A stretch of 64,000 bases of DNA from Azospirillum soli. GTDB taxonomy: Bacteria > Pseudomonadota > Alphaproteobacteria > Azospirillales > Azospirillaceae. Below are positions 26,771 to 42,703 of the stretch, piece after piece. The position numbers and the translations under genes were made by a program. The number at the start of each line of letters is the position of its first letter. Position 1 is the first letter of the stretch. The notes under the pieces were generated by a model. That model did not search any database. It was given only the letters and a program-made list of their open reading frames with translations, and was not told the DNA's origin. The DNA lies in contig NZ_JAGINQ010000008.1 of NCBI RefSeq assembly GCF_017876165.1, forward strand, positions 124,001 to 188,000, given 5' to 3'.

Positions 26771-29452
26771 ATGACCGGCAACACCGCGCGCATCGTCCTC
26801 GACATCCTCCAGCACATCGGCCTGTTCGCCATCGCCGTGGTCGGCTACAGCCTCGTGCGGGCGCGCATGGAGCAGTTCGGGCGCCATTGGCAGCAGGCGG
26901 TGCTGGGCGTCTTCTTCGGCACCGGCGCCGTGCTCGCCATGTTCGACGCGGTGCTGGTCCTGCCCGGCGTGTTCGTGGACGCGCGCATGACGATGGTGGC
27001 GCTGGCGACGCTCTATGGCGGCCCGCTGGCCGGCGTCATCACCGGGGCCATGGCCGGCGCCTATCGGGTGTGGCTGGGTGGTGCCGCCACGCCCGCGGCG
27101 GTGGTCGCGCTGGCGTCCGTGGTCGCCACCTCGCTCGGCTTCGCGGCGCTGATGCGCTGGCGCCGGTGGCGCCGCGACCTGCTGCGCCATGGCGCGCTCG
27201 GCTTGACCGCCGCCGTGGCCAGCCTGCTGTCCGTTCTGCTCCTGCCGACGCTGGACCAGGCGGTCGCGGTGATGAGCCGCGTGGCCCTGCCGCTGGTCAT
27301 CTCCAACGTGGTCGGCGCGGCCTTCCTCGGCACGCTGCTGCGTTTGGAGGAGCGCCGCCGTGCCGCCGAAGCGGCCGTGGCCGACAGCGAGGCCTTCTAC
27401 CGCGCCCTCTACGCTGAGGCGACGGACTGCCTGTTCGTCGTCGCCGTGGGGGAGGACGGCGGCTTCACCTACCAGTCTCTGAACCCGGCGTCGGCGCGCG
27501 CGCTGGGCGTCTCGGCCGTGCGGCCGGGCATCCGGCCCGACGCGCTGTTCCCGCCGCAATTCGCCGCGAAGATTTGCGACCTGTACGCCCGGTGCGTCGC
27601 CGAACGCTCCACCCTGCGCTTCGAGGAAACGCTGGAAACGGCGGAAGGGCTTCGCAACTGGGACACCGTGCTGGTGCCGCTGATGGACGCGGACGGGCGG
27701 GTGACGCGCATCCTCGGCAACGCGCGCGACGTGACCGACCGCGAGCGCCTCCTCGCCTCCCTCGCCGAGGCCAAGGAGCAGGCGGAGGCCGGCGCCCGCG
27801 CCAAGGCCGACTTCCTGGCGGCCATGAGCCACGAGATCCGCACGCCAATGAACGGCATCCTCGGCTATGCCACCTTTCTGGAGGATCTGGCCCAGGACGG
27901 CGCCGTCCGGGATGAAAAGCAGCGCCAAAACGATCAACGCCATTACGCGCGCCAGCTGAAGCAGGCCTGCAAGTCGCTGCTGGCGATCATCAACGACGTG
28001 CTCGACCTGTCGAAGATCGAGGCCGGGAAGGTCGATATCGACCACATCCCCTTCAACCTGAACGAGGCCATCGACCACGTCGTCTCGCTGGTGCAGCCGG
28101 CCGCGCGGGAAAAGCGCCTGGACCTGCGGGTGGACCGGGCGGCGGACGCGCCGGCCTTCGTCACCGGCGATCCGGTGCGGTTGCGGCAGGTGTTGCTGAA
28201 CCTGCTGTCCAACGCGGTGAAGTTCACCCCGAGCGGCGGGGTCGGCATGTCGGTCGTGGTGGTGGACCGCCGGCCGGACGCGGTGACGCTGAACTTCGTG
28301 GTCAGCGACACCGGCATCGGCATCCCCGAGGACAAGCAGACGCTGCTGTTCCAGAAGTTCAGCCAGATCGACCGCACCGTCGCCCGTCAGTACGGCGGCA
28401 GCGGCCTCGGCCTCGCCATCTCCAAGCGGCTGGTGGAGGCGATGGGCGGCACCATCGGCTTCCACAGCGCCGCCGGTGTGGGCAGCACCTTCTACGTCAC
28501 CCTGACCCTGCCGGTGCCCGACCCCGCCGGCCTCGCCGACGCGGAGGGCGCGGCCGACTGTTCGGACGAGGTTTTCCGCCGGGGCCACATCCTGGTGGTC
28601 GAGGACCTAGGCATGAACCAGGAACTGATCGCCAGGATGCTGACCAACGCCGGCCACACGGTGGATCTCGCCTCCGACGGGCAGGAGGCCGTGGCGGCGG
28701 TGCGCGGGCGGCGCTACGACCTCGTGCTGATGGACCTCCAGATGCCCGTGATGGACGGGCTGCGGGCGACCGAGACCATCCGCGCGCTGGACGGCGAGGC
28801 GGCGCGCGTTCCCATCGTGGCGCTGACCGCCACGGTCCTGCCGGCGGAGGTCGAGCGTTGCCGCACCGCCGGCATGGACGCCCATCTGGCCAAGCCGGTG
28901 GAGCGCGAGGCCCTGCTGGCCTGCGTGCAGCGCTGGCTGCGCCCCGGCGGGACTATCCTGGATGCAGGCCCCCACCCTAACCCTCCCCCACCTTCGGCGG
29001 GGGAGGGAATAAAACCTGCCCCCGTGCGCAGCATGGGGGGAGGAAGGGGGCCCGTCGCTACGCCTTCTCCAACCGGGCCGGACGCCGTCATGCAGCGTCT
29101 TCTCCGCGATCTGGGGCCGGAGACGCTGTGCTCCCTCCTCGACATGTTCCTGGCGGCGCTGCCGGACCGTCTCGCGGCGGCTTCGGCGGTCTGTGAAGGG
29201 GAGGGGACGCCCGACTGGACCCGGCTGGCGAAGGACGCGCACACCGCCGCCTCGCTGGGCGGCAATCTCGGTTTCATGGAGCTGACCGAGGCGAGCCGGG
29301 CGCTGATGCAGGCGGCCTCAAGCGACCCGCGCCCCGCCGACGCCTCCGCCCTGATCGCCCGCTACCGGGCCGCCGGCACCGCCGCGCTGGCCGCCGCCGA
29401 GGCCCAGCAGGCGACCCTGCGCGGCACGGCGCTTGCGACGAAGGAGACATGA
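26771..29452 (+). CDS. Hybrid histidine kinase 1: 5TMR-PAS-HisKA-HATPase-REC-HPt
   Basis: The 893-residue protein has an N-terminal LytS-type 5TM-5TMR_LYT domain (to about 190, with [22 protein letters not shown]), a PAS domain (about 205-325), HisKA with phospho-His H354 ([13 protein letters not shown]), HATPase ([28 protein letters not shown]), REC (from about 606, [13 protein letters not shown]) and HPt (H824 in [14 protein letters not shown]). All phosphorelay elements are present. Residues of about 733-765, between REC and HPt, derive from a palindromic DNA repeat translated in frame. The next kinase has the same 5TMR head, so the two are likely paralogues. Confidence 0.9.
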   Translation: MTGNTARIVLDILQHIGLFAIAVVGYSLVRARMEQFGRHWQQAVLGVFFGTGAVLAMFDAVLVLPGVFVDARMTMVALATLYGGPLAGVITGAMAGAYRVWLGGAATPAAVVALASVVATSLGFAALMRWRRWRRDLLRHGALGLTAAVASLLSVLLLPTLDQAVAVMSRVALPLVISNVVGAAFLGTLLRLEERRRAAEAAVADSEAFYRALYAEATDCLFVVAVGEDGGFTYQSLNPASARALGVSAVRPGIRPDALFPPQFAAKICDLYARCVAERSTLRFEETLETAEGLRNWDTVLVPLMDADGRVTRILGNARDVTDRERLLASLAEAKEQAEAGARAKADFLAAMSHEIRTPMNGILGYATFLEDLAQDGAVRDEKQRQNDQRHYARQLKQACKSLLAIINDVLDLSKIEAGKVDIDHIPFNLNEAIDHVVSLVQPAAREKRLDLRVDRAADAPAFVTGDPVRLRQVLLNLLSNAVKFTPSGGVGMSVVVVDRRPDAVTLNFVVSDTGIGIPEDKQTLLFQKFSQIDRTVARQYGGSGLGLAISKRLVEAMGGTIGFHSAAGVGSTFYVTLTLPVPDPAGLADAEGAADCSDEVFRRGHILVVEDLGMNQELIARMLTNAGHTVDLASDGQEAVAAVRGRRYDLVLMDLQMPVMDGLRATETIRALDGEAARVPIVALTATVLPAEVERCRTAGMDAHLAKPVEREALLACVQRWLRPGGTILDAGPHPNPPPPSAGEGIKPAPVRSMGGGRGPVATPSPTGPDAVMQRLLRDLGPETLCSLLDMFLAALPDRLAAASAVCEGEGTPDWTRLAKDAHTAASLGGNLGFMELTEASRALMQAASSDPRPADASALIARYRAAGTAALAAAEAQQATLRGTALATKET
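28967..29009. repeat. Palindromic repeat inside the kinase 1 coding sequence
   Basis: CCCACCCTAACCC then CCCTCCCCC (28981-28989) and GGGGGAGGG (28999-29007) form a hairpin of the type usually found between genes. The core CACCCTAACCC resembles CATCCCAACCC in the element at 24.7 kb. A further C-run/G-run pair follows to about 29045. It is read in frame as [15 protein letters not shown], in the REC-HPt linker. Confidence 0.75.
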
Positions 29453-29573
29453 TCCGACGCGGCCGGTGCGGTGCGTCGGGTTTTTCCGAAAATGCGACGC
29501 GCGATGCGAAACGGGTCGTTCGCGTACCGCATAATGAGACAGGGAGAGGCGGTCCCCCGCCGGAGGTGGCACG

Positions 29574-32519
<2,946 letters not shown>

Positions 32520-32638
32520 GGGTGGTTCCGCCCGCGCCGATGAAGTCACTTGCCGTTGCTGGGGCCGGAGCCTCATAATCCGGAAAGCGTATGAACTTTC
32601 TCACCTCCGGCGTGTGCCGGGCCTGGCGGATATTGGCA

Positions 32639-36342
<3,704 letters not shown>

Positions 36343-36346
<4 letters not shown>

Positions 36347-37272
36347 ACGCCATGACCGAATCGCGCCCCAAAATCCTCGTCGTGGACGACATTCCGTCCA
36401 ACGTCCATGTGCTGAGCCGCATCCTCAAGGACGATTACGACATCTACTTCGCGACCGACGGCGACAAGGCGCTGGAGCTGGTGCAGACCCGCCTGCCGGA
36501 TCTCGTGCTGCTGGACATCATGATGCCGGGCATGGACGGCTACGAGGTGTGCACCCGCATCAAGGACGATCCGGCCACCCGCGACATCCCGGTCATCTTC
36601 ATCTCCGCCAAAAGCGAGGTGGAGGATGAGACCCACGGGCTGGAGGTCGGCGCCATCGACTTCATCACCAAGCCGATCAGCCCGCCCATCGTGAAGGCGC
36701 GCGTGCGCAACCATCTGCTGCTGAAGCGGCAGGCCGACCTGCTGCGCCAGCTGTCCTTTCTCGACGGGCTGACCGGCATCGCCAACCGCCGCCGCTTCGA
36801 CGAAGCGCTGCTGCGCGAATGGCGGCGCTGCGCCCGGTCGCACACGCCGCTGTCGCTGGTCATGCTCGATGTGGACCATTTCAAGGCCTACAACGACCAT
36901 TACGGTCATCAGGCCGGCGACGAGTGCCTGCGCGCCATCGCCGGCGTTCTGGACGAACAGACCAAGCGCCCTGGCGACCTCGTCGCCCGTTACGGCGGGG
37001 AGGAGTTCGTCTGCCTGCTGCCGGAAACGGACGGGGAGGGCGCCCTCCTTGTGGCCGAACGTCTGCGCGAGGCCATCGCCCGGCAGCGCCTGCCGCACGC
37101 CGTGTCGCCGGTGGCCGGGCACGTCACCATCAGCCTCGGCGCCGCCACCGCCCGGCCGTTGACCGAAACGCCGTCCGACAGCCTGTACCAGGCCGCCGAC
37201 CTGCTGCTTTACGAGGCCAAGCGCGCCGGCCGCAACCGCGTGTGCAGCGGCACCGCCGACGTTCCGGCGTGA
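36343..37272 (+). CDS. PleD-type response regulator diguanylate cyclase (REC-GGDEF)
   Basis: The 309-residue protein has a receiver domain (DD pair near the N-terminus, phospho-Asp in [27 protein letters not shown]) and a GGDEF domain with the active-site loop RYGGEEF. The inhibitory site RPGD lies five residues before it, so c-di-GMP feedback is likely. A GTG start at 36343 overlaps the kinase 3 stop. An ATG at 36352 is also possible. The overlap implies that kinase 3 phosphorylates this regulator and so controls c-di-GMP levels (biofilm or motility). Confidence 0.92.
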
Positions 37273-37288
37273 CCGAGGGAGCAGCGCG

Positions 37289-38509
37289 ATGACGCAGAGC
37301 GGCTCCCTCCCGCCAGTCCCCGGCACACCCAACATCGATGTCCCCAAAACCGATGTTCGCGGACGGGGCTTCGCCACCCGCGCCCCGCTGGACGCCGTGG
37401 AGCACTGGATCGACCAGCACGCCACTTGCCCGCAGCCGCGCCCCGTTCCGCTGGCCGAGGCCGCCGGCTGTACCCTGCACGGGGCGGTCACCGCCGATAC
37501 CGACTGGCCGCCCGCCGACCGCGCGTCCCGTGACGGCGTGGCGGTGGCCTCGGCCGACACCTTCGGCGCCGGCTCCTACAACCCCATCCCGCTGCTGTCC
37601 GCCATGCCGATCTCGGCCGGCGAGCCGCTGCCCCCCGGTACGGACGCGGTCCTGCCCGTGGAGGCCATGCAGCAAGACGCCGGCTTCATCGAGGCGCTGG
37701 GCTCCGTCGCCCCCGGCGAAGGGGTGGAGCGGCAGGGCGAGGGCGTGCGCGCCGGCACCCCGCTGCTGGCGGCCGGGCGCGTCCTGCGCCCGCAGGACAT
37801 CGGCTTGCTCGCCGCGCTGGGCATCGAGACCGTCACCGCCGTTGCCCGTCCGCACGTGCGCATCGTCCTGGCCGGAGGCCCGCGCTCGGGTCCGGAGGCG
37901 CTCGGGGCCATGCTCGCCGCCCTCGTTACCCGCGACGGCGGCCTTCCCGACCTGATCGGCCCGCTCGCCGACCGCGCCGCCCTGACCGAGGCTTACGCCG
38001 CTCCCGGCGCCGACCTCCTGCTCTCCGCCGGCCGCACCGGTGTGGGGGAGGACGACGTGGCGCCGCTGGCGCTGGCCGACGCCGGTTCGCTTGTGGTGCA
38101 CGGTGTGGCGATGCGGCCCGGCGATTCGGCCGGGCTTGGCTTCGCGGGGGGCGCCCTCGCCGTGCTGTTGCCCGGCGAACCGATGGCCTGCCTCGCCGCC
38201 TACGAGCTGCTGGCCGGCCGCGCCGTCCGCCGCATGGCCGGTCGCGACGCGGCGCTGCCCCACCCGACGCGCGAGGCGGTCACCGCCCGCAAGCTGATCT
38301 CGGAGATCGGCTGCGCCGACCTCTACCGCGTGCGCCTGACCGACGACGGGACGGTGGAGCCATTGGCCTCCCCATCCGTGCCCGGCTTGTCGGGGGCGGT
38401 GCGCGCCGACGGCTTTGTGCTGATCCCGGCGGAAAGCGAAGGCGTCCCCGCCGGCTCTCCCGTGACCGTGCACGGATTTGACGCTACCATCCGCGCCGGA
38501 GAGTCATAG
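37289..38509 (+). CDS. MoeA-like molybdopterin protein, diverged paralogue
   Basis: The 406-residue protein has the MoeA layout, and parts of the family motifs are recognisable (ASRDGVAVA for SAMDGYAV, PPGTDAVLPVEAM, GVAMRPGDS for GVAMKPGKP, LLPGEPMACLAAYE for LPGNPVSA). The active-site loops are altered: the SGGxSxG segment reads SAGRTGVGEDD. It may have lost molybdate insertion activity or changed specificity. It lies 17 bases before a second MoeA gene, which keeps the standard motifs, so the two may form a hetero-pair. Confidence 0.8.
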   Translation: MTQSGSLPPVPGTPNIDVPKTDVRGRGFATRAPLDAVEHWIDQHATCPQPRPVPLAEAAGCTLHGAVTADTDWPPADRASRDGVAVASADTFGAGSYNPIPLLSAMPISAGEPLPPGTDAVLPVEAMQQDAGFIEALGSVAPGEGVERQGEGVRAGTPLLAAGRVLRPQDIGLLAALGIETVTAVARPHVRIVLAGGPRSGPEALGAMLAALVTRDGGLPDLIGPLADRAALTEAYAAPGADLLLSAGRTGVGEDDVAPLALADAGSLVVHGVAMRPGDSAGLGFAGGALAVLLPGEPMACLAAYELLAGRAVRRMAGRDAALPHPTREAVTARKLISEIGCADLYRVRLTDDGTVEPLASPSVPGLSGAVRADGFVLIPAESEGVPAGSPVTVHGFDATIRAGES

Positions 38510-38526
38510 CATTCGGAGCAATCGGC

Positions 38527-40485
38527 GTGCCCAACGAGGACATCCGGCGATTCGTCGCCCAGGCGGCGCGGCAGGAACAGTTCCTGGAGGTCGTCGGCCG
38601 TGACGAGGCCGAAGCGCGCTTCCGCCGCCACCTCGACCTGCGGCCCAAGGGGGCGGAAACGGTGCCGCTGTCGGCGGCGCTCGGCCGCGTGCTCGCCGCC
38701 GACGTGCTGTCCGAGGTGGACGTGCCGGGCTTCGACCGCTCCTCCGTGGACGGCTTCGCCGTGCTGGCCGCCGCGACCCGTGGCGCCAGCGAGGACTCCC
38801 CCGTCGTCCTGCGCCTGAACGAGGAGGTGCTGTCCGCCGGCCGCACCCCCGCCATCACCGTCACCCCCGGCACCGCCACGGTGATCGCCACCGGCGGCAT
38901 GGTCCCGCGCGGCGCCGACGCCGTGGTGATGGTGGAGCACACCGAATCCCGCGACACCGGCGACGAGTTGCTGGTCGAAATCCGAAAACCCGTGGTCCCC
39001 GGCGCCTTCGTGGCCGCCGCCGGCTCCGACATCGGGCGCGGCGAGACGGTGCTGCGCAAAGGCCAGGTCCTGACCTCGCGCGAGATCGGCGTGCTGGCCG
39101 CCATCGGCAAGGCCGAGATGCCCGTCGTGCGCCGCCCGCGCGTCGCCATCCTGTCCACCGGCGACGAGATCGTCGCCCCCGGCGAGCCGATCCGCGCCGG
39201 CCAAGTCTACGACTCCAACGGCGCCATCCTCGCCGCCGCTGTCGAGGAATTGGGCGGGGAGCCTGTCCGCCTCGGCGCCGCCCACGACGACGAGGCCGCG
39301 CTCGCCCGCCTCGTCGAGGAAGGGCTTGAGTGCGACGCGCTGCTGCTGTCCGGCGGCACGTCGAAGGGGGCGGGGGACCTGTCCTACCGCATCGTGAGCC
39401 GCCTGACCGACCCCGGCGTGGTCGCCCACGGCGTGGCGCTGAAGCCCGGCAAGCCGCTATGCCTCGCGGTCACGCAGGGCAAGCCGGTCGTTATCCTGCC
39501 GGGCTTCCCGACCTCGGCCATGTTCACCTTCCACGAGTTCGTGGCCCCGGTGATCCGCGCCTTGGCCGGTCTGCCGCCCGCCGCGAAGGAGGCCGTTCCC
39601 GCCACGCTGCCCCTGCGGCTGGGGTCGGAGCGCGGGCGCACCGAATACGTCATGATCTCGCTGGTGCGCGGTTCGGATGGGGGCTTGGCGGCCTATCCGC
39701 TGTCCAAGGGTTCCGGCGCGGTGACCGCCTTCAGCCACGCCGACGGCTTCATCGCCATCGATCCGCAGGCCGAGGCGGTGGAGGCCGGCACGCCCGTGTC
39801 GGTCCAGCGCATCGGCCGCGACACCGCGCCCGCCGACCTGATCGTGATCGGCAGCCATTGCGTGGGTCTCGACGCCATCCTCGGCGAACTGATCGGGGAG
39901 GGGCTGACGGTCAAGGCGCTGAACGTCGGCTCCATGGGCGGCCTCGCCGCCGCCCGGCGCGGGGAGTGCGACATCGCCGCCATCCACCTGATGGATCCGA
40001 AGACCGGCGAGTACAATCATCCCTTCCTGACGCCCGCGCTCGACCTCGTGCCCGGCTACCGCCGCCTTCAGGGCATCGTCTTCCGCAAGGGCGACCGGCG
40101 CTTCGAAGGCAAGTCGGTGGAGGACGCGGCCCGGCTCGCCATCGCCGACCCCGACTGCATCCTGGTCAACCGCAATTCCGGCAGCGGCACACGCATCCTG
40201 ACCGACCGCCTGCTGGGCGAGGCGCGCCCCGCCGGCTACTGGTCGCAGGCCAAGTCGCACAACGCCGTGGCCGCCGCCGTGGCGCAGGGCCGCGCCGACT
40301 GGGGCGTGGCCATCGACAGCGTGGCGAAGCTCTACGACCTCGGCTTCCTGCCCTTGCAGGAGGAGCATTACGACTTCGTCATCCCCCGCGACCGCCGCAC
40401 CCGCCCCGCCGTCCAGCGCTTCCTGGCGGCGCTGGAGGACGGGACGGTCGGGGAAAAGCTGAAGGCGCTGGGCTTCGTGCGCTGA
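38527..40485 (+). CDS. MoeA fused to a periplasmic-binding/LysR-type substrate domain
   Basis: The 652-residue protein has an N-terminal MoeA part (about 1-425) with intact motifs FDRSSVDGFAV, GADAVVMVEHT, LSTGDEIV, LLSGGTSKGAGD, GVALKPGKP and LPGFPTSAMFTFHEF. A C-terminal part (about 430-650) belongs to the COG1910/PBP-like superfamily (DLIVIGSHCVGLDAILGELI, AAIHLMDPKTGEYN, LVNRNSGSGTRILTDRLL, AAVAQGRADWGVAIDSVA). The C-terminal domain has no export signal and would act in the cytoplasm, probably sensing or delivering molybdate or tungstate to the insertase. The start is GTG at 38527. The stop abuts the pirin stop (TGATCA). Confidence 0.88.
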   Translation: MPNEDIRRFVAQAARQEQFLEVVGRDEAEARFRRHLDLRPKGAETVPLSAALGRVLAADVLSEVDVPGFDRSSVDGFAVLAAATRGASEDSPVVLRLNEEVLSAGRTPAITVTPGTATVIATGGMVPRGADAVVMVEHTESRDTGDELLVEIRKPVVPGAFVAAAGSDIGRGETVLRKGQVLTSREIGVLAAIGKAEMPVVRRPRVAILSTGDEIVAPGEPIRAGQVYDSNGAILAAAVEELGGEPVRLGAAHDDEAALARLVEEGLECDALLLSGGTSKGAGDLSYRIVSRLTDPGVVAHGVALKPGKPLCLAVTQGKPVVILPGFPTSAMFTFHEFVAPVIRALAGLPPAAKEAVPATLPLRLGSERGRTEYVMISLVRGSDGGLAAYPLSKGSGAVTAFSHADGFIAIDPQAEAVEAGTPVSVQRIGRDTAPADLIVIGSHCVGLDAILGELIGEGLTVKALNVGSMGGLAAARRGECDIAAIHLMDPKTGEYNHPFLTPALDLVPGYRRLQGIVFRKGDRRFEGKSVEDAARLAIADPDCILVNRNSGSGTRILTDRLLGEARPAGYWSQAKSHNAVAAAVAQGRADWGVAIDSVAKLYDLGFLPLQEEHYDFVIPRDRRTRPAVQRFLAALEDGTVGEKLKALGFVR

Positions 40486-41376
40486 TCACCGCTCCGGCAG
40501 CGGAATGAACTCCGTCTCGCCGGGCACCACGTCGAACCGCCCGGCCTTCCAGTCGGCCTTGGCCTGCTCGATGCGGTCCTGGGAGCTGGAGACGAAGTTC
40601 CACCAGATGTGGCGCGGCCCGTCCATGGCGGCCCCGCCCAGCAGGATCAGCCGCGCGTCGGTCTCGGCCTCCACCGTCGCCGGCTCGCTGGGACGCAGCA
40701 CCAGCAGCCGCCCGGCCTCGAACCGGTCGCCGAAGACCGTCACCGTGCCGCTGGCGATGTACAGCGCCCGCTCCTCCTGGTCGGCATCCACCGGCAGCTT
40801 CGAGCCGGCCGCCAGCGCGGCGTCCACGTACAGCGTCTCCCACAACGTGCTTATGGGGGAGCGCGCGCCGTACGCCGCGCCCGCGACGACGCGCAGGCGC
40901 TTGCCTTCGCCCTCGACCACCGGCAGTTCGTCGGCGCCCAGATGGACGAAGGCCGGATCAACCTCCTCATGCGTCCTGGGCAGGGCGACCCAGGATTGGA
41001 TGCCGGACAGCCAACGGTCCCGCCCGCGCTCGTCGGTCGCGGAGCGTTCGGAATGGGCGATGCCGCGCCCGGCGGTCATCCAGTTCACCTCGCCCGGCCG
41101 GATCGGCAACTCCGTGCCCAGGCTGTCGCGGTGCATGATCTCGCCTTCGAACAGATAGGTGACGGTGGCGAGCCCGATGTGCGGGTGCGGGCGCACGTCG
41201 ATGCCGCTGCCGGCCTTCAGCATCGCCGGCCCCATCTGGTCGAAGAAGACGAACGGCCCGACCATGCGCTTTTGCGCCGAGGGCAGCGCGCGCCGCACCT
41301 CGAAGCCGCCGATGTCGCTGGTGCGCGGCACGATCACCGCGTCCAGCCAGCCGTCCGGAGTCGCCGGTCCGCTCAT
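40486..41376 (-). CDS. Pirin family protein (1)
   Basis: The 296-residue bicupin has the pirin metal-site motifs RPHPHIGLATVTYLFEGE and WMTAGRGIAHSER, and a C-terminal cupin (IASGTVTVFGDRFEAGRLLV). Bacterial pirins bind iron. Some act as quercetinases, others regulate enzymes. It is encoded convergently with the MoeA fusion, with no gap. A second, distinct pirin is at 59.8 kb. Confidence 0.92.
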   Translation of the reverse strand: MSGPATPDGWLDAVIVPRTSDIGGFEVRRALPSAQKRMVGPFVFFDQMGPAMLKAGSGIDVRPHPHIGLATVTYLFEGEIMHRDSLGTELPIRPGEVNWMTAGRGIAHSERSATDERGRDRWLSGIQSWVALPRTHEEVDPAFVHLGADELPVVEGEGKRLRVVAGAAYGARSPISTLWETLYVDAALAAGSKLPVDADQEERALYIASGTVTVFGDRFEAGRLLVLRPSEPATVEAETDARLILLGGAAMDGPRHIWWNFVSSSQDRIEQAKADWKAGRFDVVPGETEFIPLPER

Positions 41377-41440
41377 GCTTCCCTCCCGTCGAGCGTTGTT
41401 CCGCCAAACAGGTGGGGTGGGACTCGGCTATGGGCGAGAC

Positions 41441-41704
41441 TTAATGATGCTGGTGCCCGCCGCCACCGCAGGAGCAGCCGCAGCCGCCGGCCGGCGCGGT
41501 GACGTGGATGGCGCCGCGCGCGGTCGCCAGGATGACGTCCAGCGGGATGCCCGTGGCCTTCGCCATGTCGCCCAGGCTGGCCGTATCCGGCACGCCGACA
41601 CCCGGACCGAAAGCCGGATGGATCTGCGTCAGCCGGTCGAGCGCGGCCGGGTCCCCGGCGGTCAGCGTGGCGAGGCTGGTGTCGGCGGTGAGGTCGAGGC
41701 TCAT
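41441..41704 (-). CDS. Small DUF1858/DUF542-like redox-type protein with a Cys/His tail
   Basis: The 87-residue protein has a compact helical domain (TSLATLTAGDPAALDRLTQI, FGPGVGVPDTASLGDMAKAT, GIPLDVILATAR) with the pattern of DUF1858/DUF542 modules, which accompany hemerythrin-type and nitrosative-stress proteins. It ends in GGCGCSCGGGGHQHH, with three Cys and three His, a likely metal site. The usual DUF542 Cys pair inside the domain is absent. The start at 41704 is supported by a perfect FNR/NnrR-type box 64-77 bases upstream. It is probably induced by low oxygen or nitric oxide. Confidence 0.65.
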   Translation of the reverse strand: MSLDLTADTSLATLTAGDPAALDRLTQIHPAFGPGVGVPDTASLGDMAKATGIPLDVILATARGAIHVTAPAGGCGCSCGGGGHQHH

Positions 41705-41767
41705 GAAAAATCCCAGCGAGAAAGTTGGTGATGGCGCGCAGGATGCGGCCCGACCAAAGAGGCTTCC

Positions 41768-41781
41768 TTGACGGCTGTCAA
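41768..41781 (-). promoter_or_regulatory. Perfect FNR/NnrR-type palindrome upstream of the DUF1858-like gene
   Basis: TTGACGGCTGTCAA is a perfect TTGAC-N4-GTCAA palindrome. For the minus-strand gene starting at 41704, a class II site (-41.5) predicts a start point near 41733 and a leader of about 29 bases. The -10 position then reads CATCCT on the minus strand, a weak match to TATAAT. The palindrome overlaps no gene. Confidence 0.65.
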
Positions 41782-41840
41782 GCATGGCCAAACCCGGCCA
41801 ATGCAAACCCTGAACTCAAACCCGGCCAAGGCAAAGCCCG

Positions 41841-41880
41841 AAAAGACGAAGGGCCCGCGCATCTCTGCGCAGGCCCTTGT
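41841..41880 (-). terminator. Terminator of the tRNA-Ala gene
   Basis: On the minus strand, AAGGGCC-TGCGCA pairs with TGCGCG-GGCCCTT across a GAGA loop, followed by CGTCTTTTC (AAAAGACG at 41841-41848 on the plus strand). It begins 7 bases after the CCA end of the tRNA. Confidence 0.85.
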
Positions 41881-41886
41881 CTGTTT

Positions 41887-41962
<76 letters not shown>

Positions 41963-42089
41963 GAAACTCTGGGTCGCTGGCCGTTTCGGCCGGCGTCGGT
42001 GGAGCGGGATATTGGTCAGGACGGGGGTCCGATGCAAGAGAAAAATTCGACCCCCGACCGCTTTTTTTCCGCTCCTCCGGAAGGGCGGA

Positions 42090-42482
42090 TTACCGCTCCT
42101 CCTCGTCCTCGCCTTCGACGTCCACGACCTCGTCCATGTCGTCTTCGCCCAGTTCCGAGGTGTCCTCGATCAGGACATCGTCCTCGTCCTCGGCGGTGTC
42201 GTCGCCTTCCTCGATGTCCTCGACGGAGACGTCGTCCTCGACCTCGTCGAGTTCGGCGGCCTCCTCATCCTCGGTCTCGACCTCGTCGTCGGTGTCGGCG
42301 ACCACGGGCGCCTTCTTGACGTCGTCAACCGGCGCCGGACGCGCCTTGCGCGACTTCAGCAAAGCCTCGGGATCGAACTGCGCCCCGCAGCTCGGGCACA
42401 CCGGCGGGTCCTTGCGCAGATCGTAGTAGCGCGCGCCACAGCTCGGGCAGATGCGCTTGACGCCCCATTCGGGTTTGGCCAC
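42090..42482 (-). CDS. TIGR02300 (FYDLN acid domain) family protein
   Basis: The 130-residue protein has an N-terminal zinc ribbon (ICPSCGARYYDLRKDPPVCP followed by SCG), the FYDLN-type family signature, and a very acidic tail (from about residue 60, with more than half Asp/Glu). The family is restricted mostly to alphaproteobacteria and is of unknown function. A zinc ribbon with an acidic tail suggests a nucleic-acid or ribosome-associated role. It lies just upstream of the tRNA-Ala gene on the same strand. Confidence 0.93.
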   Translation of the reverse strand: MAKPEWGVKRICPSCGARYYDLRKDPPVCPSCGAQFDPEALLKSRKARPAPVDDVKKAPVVADTDDEVETEDEEAAELDEVEDDVSVEDIEEGDDTAEDEDDVLIEDTSELGEDDMDEVVDVEGEDEEER

Positions 42483-42703
42483 GCCTCGTCCTCCGTCACA
42501 ATCCTGGGGAATTCACAGTCAAGAATCTCAAGCCGCGCCCTTTGCCATGACCGCGTGAACTTGTCAAAAAAAAGTTCGCCGCAGCCCTGGCAGGCTTTCA
42601 ACGTTGTTCCTAAGCTCAAGCGTGTCCGGCAGCATCACCGGCCGCCGGTTTCGAAGAATACGGTCCGACCGTTGGATCGGGCCATAAAGATAGGGGAGGT
42701 CCC

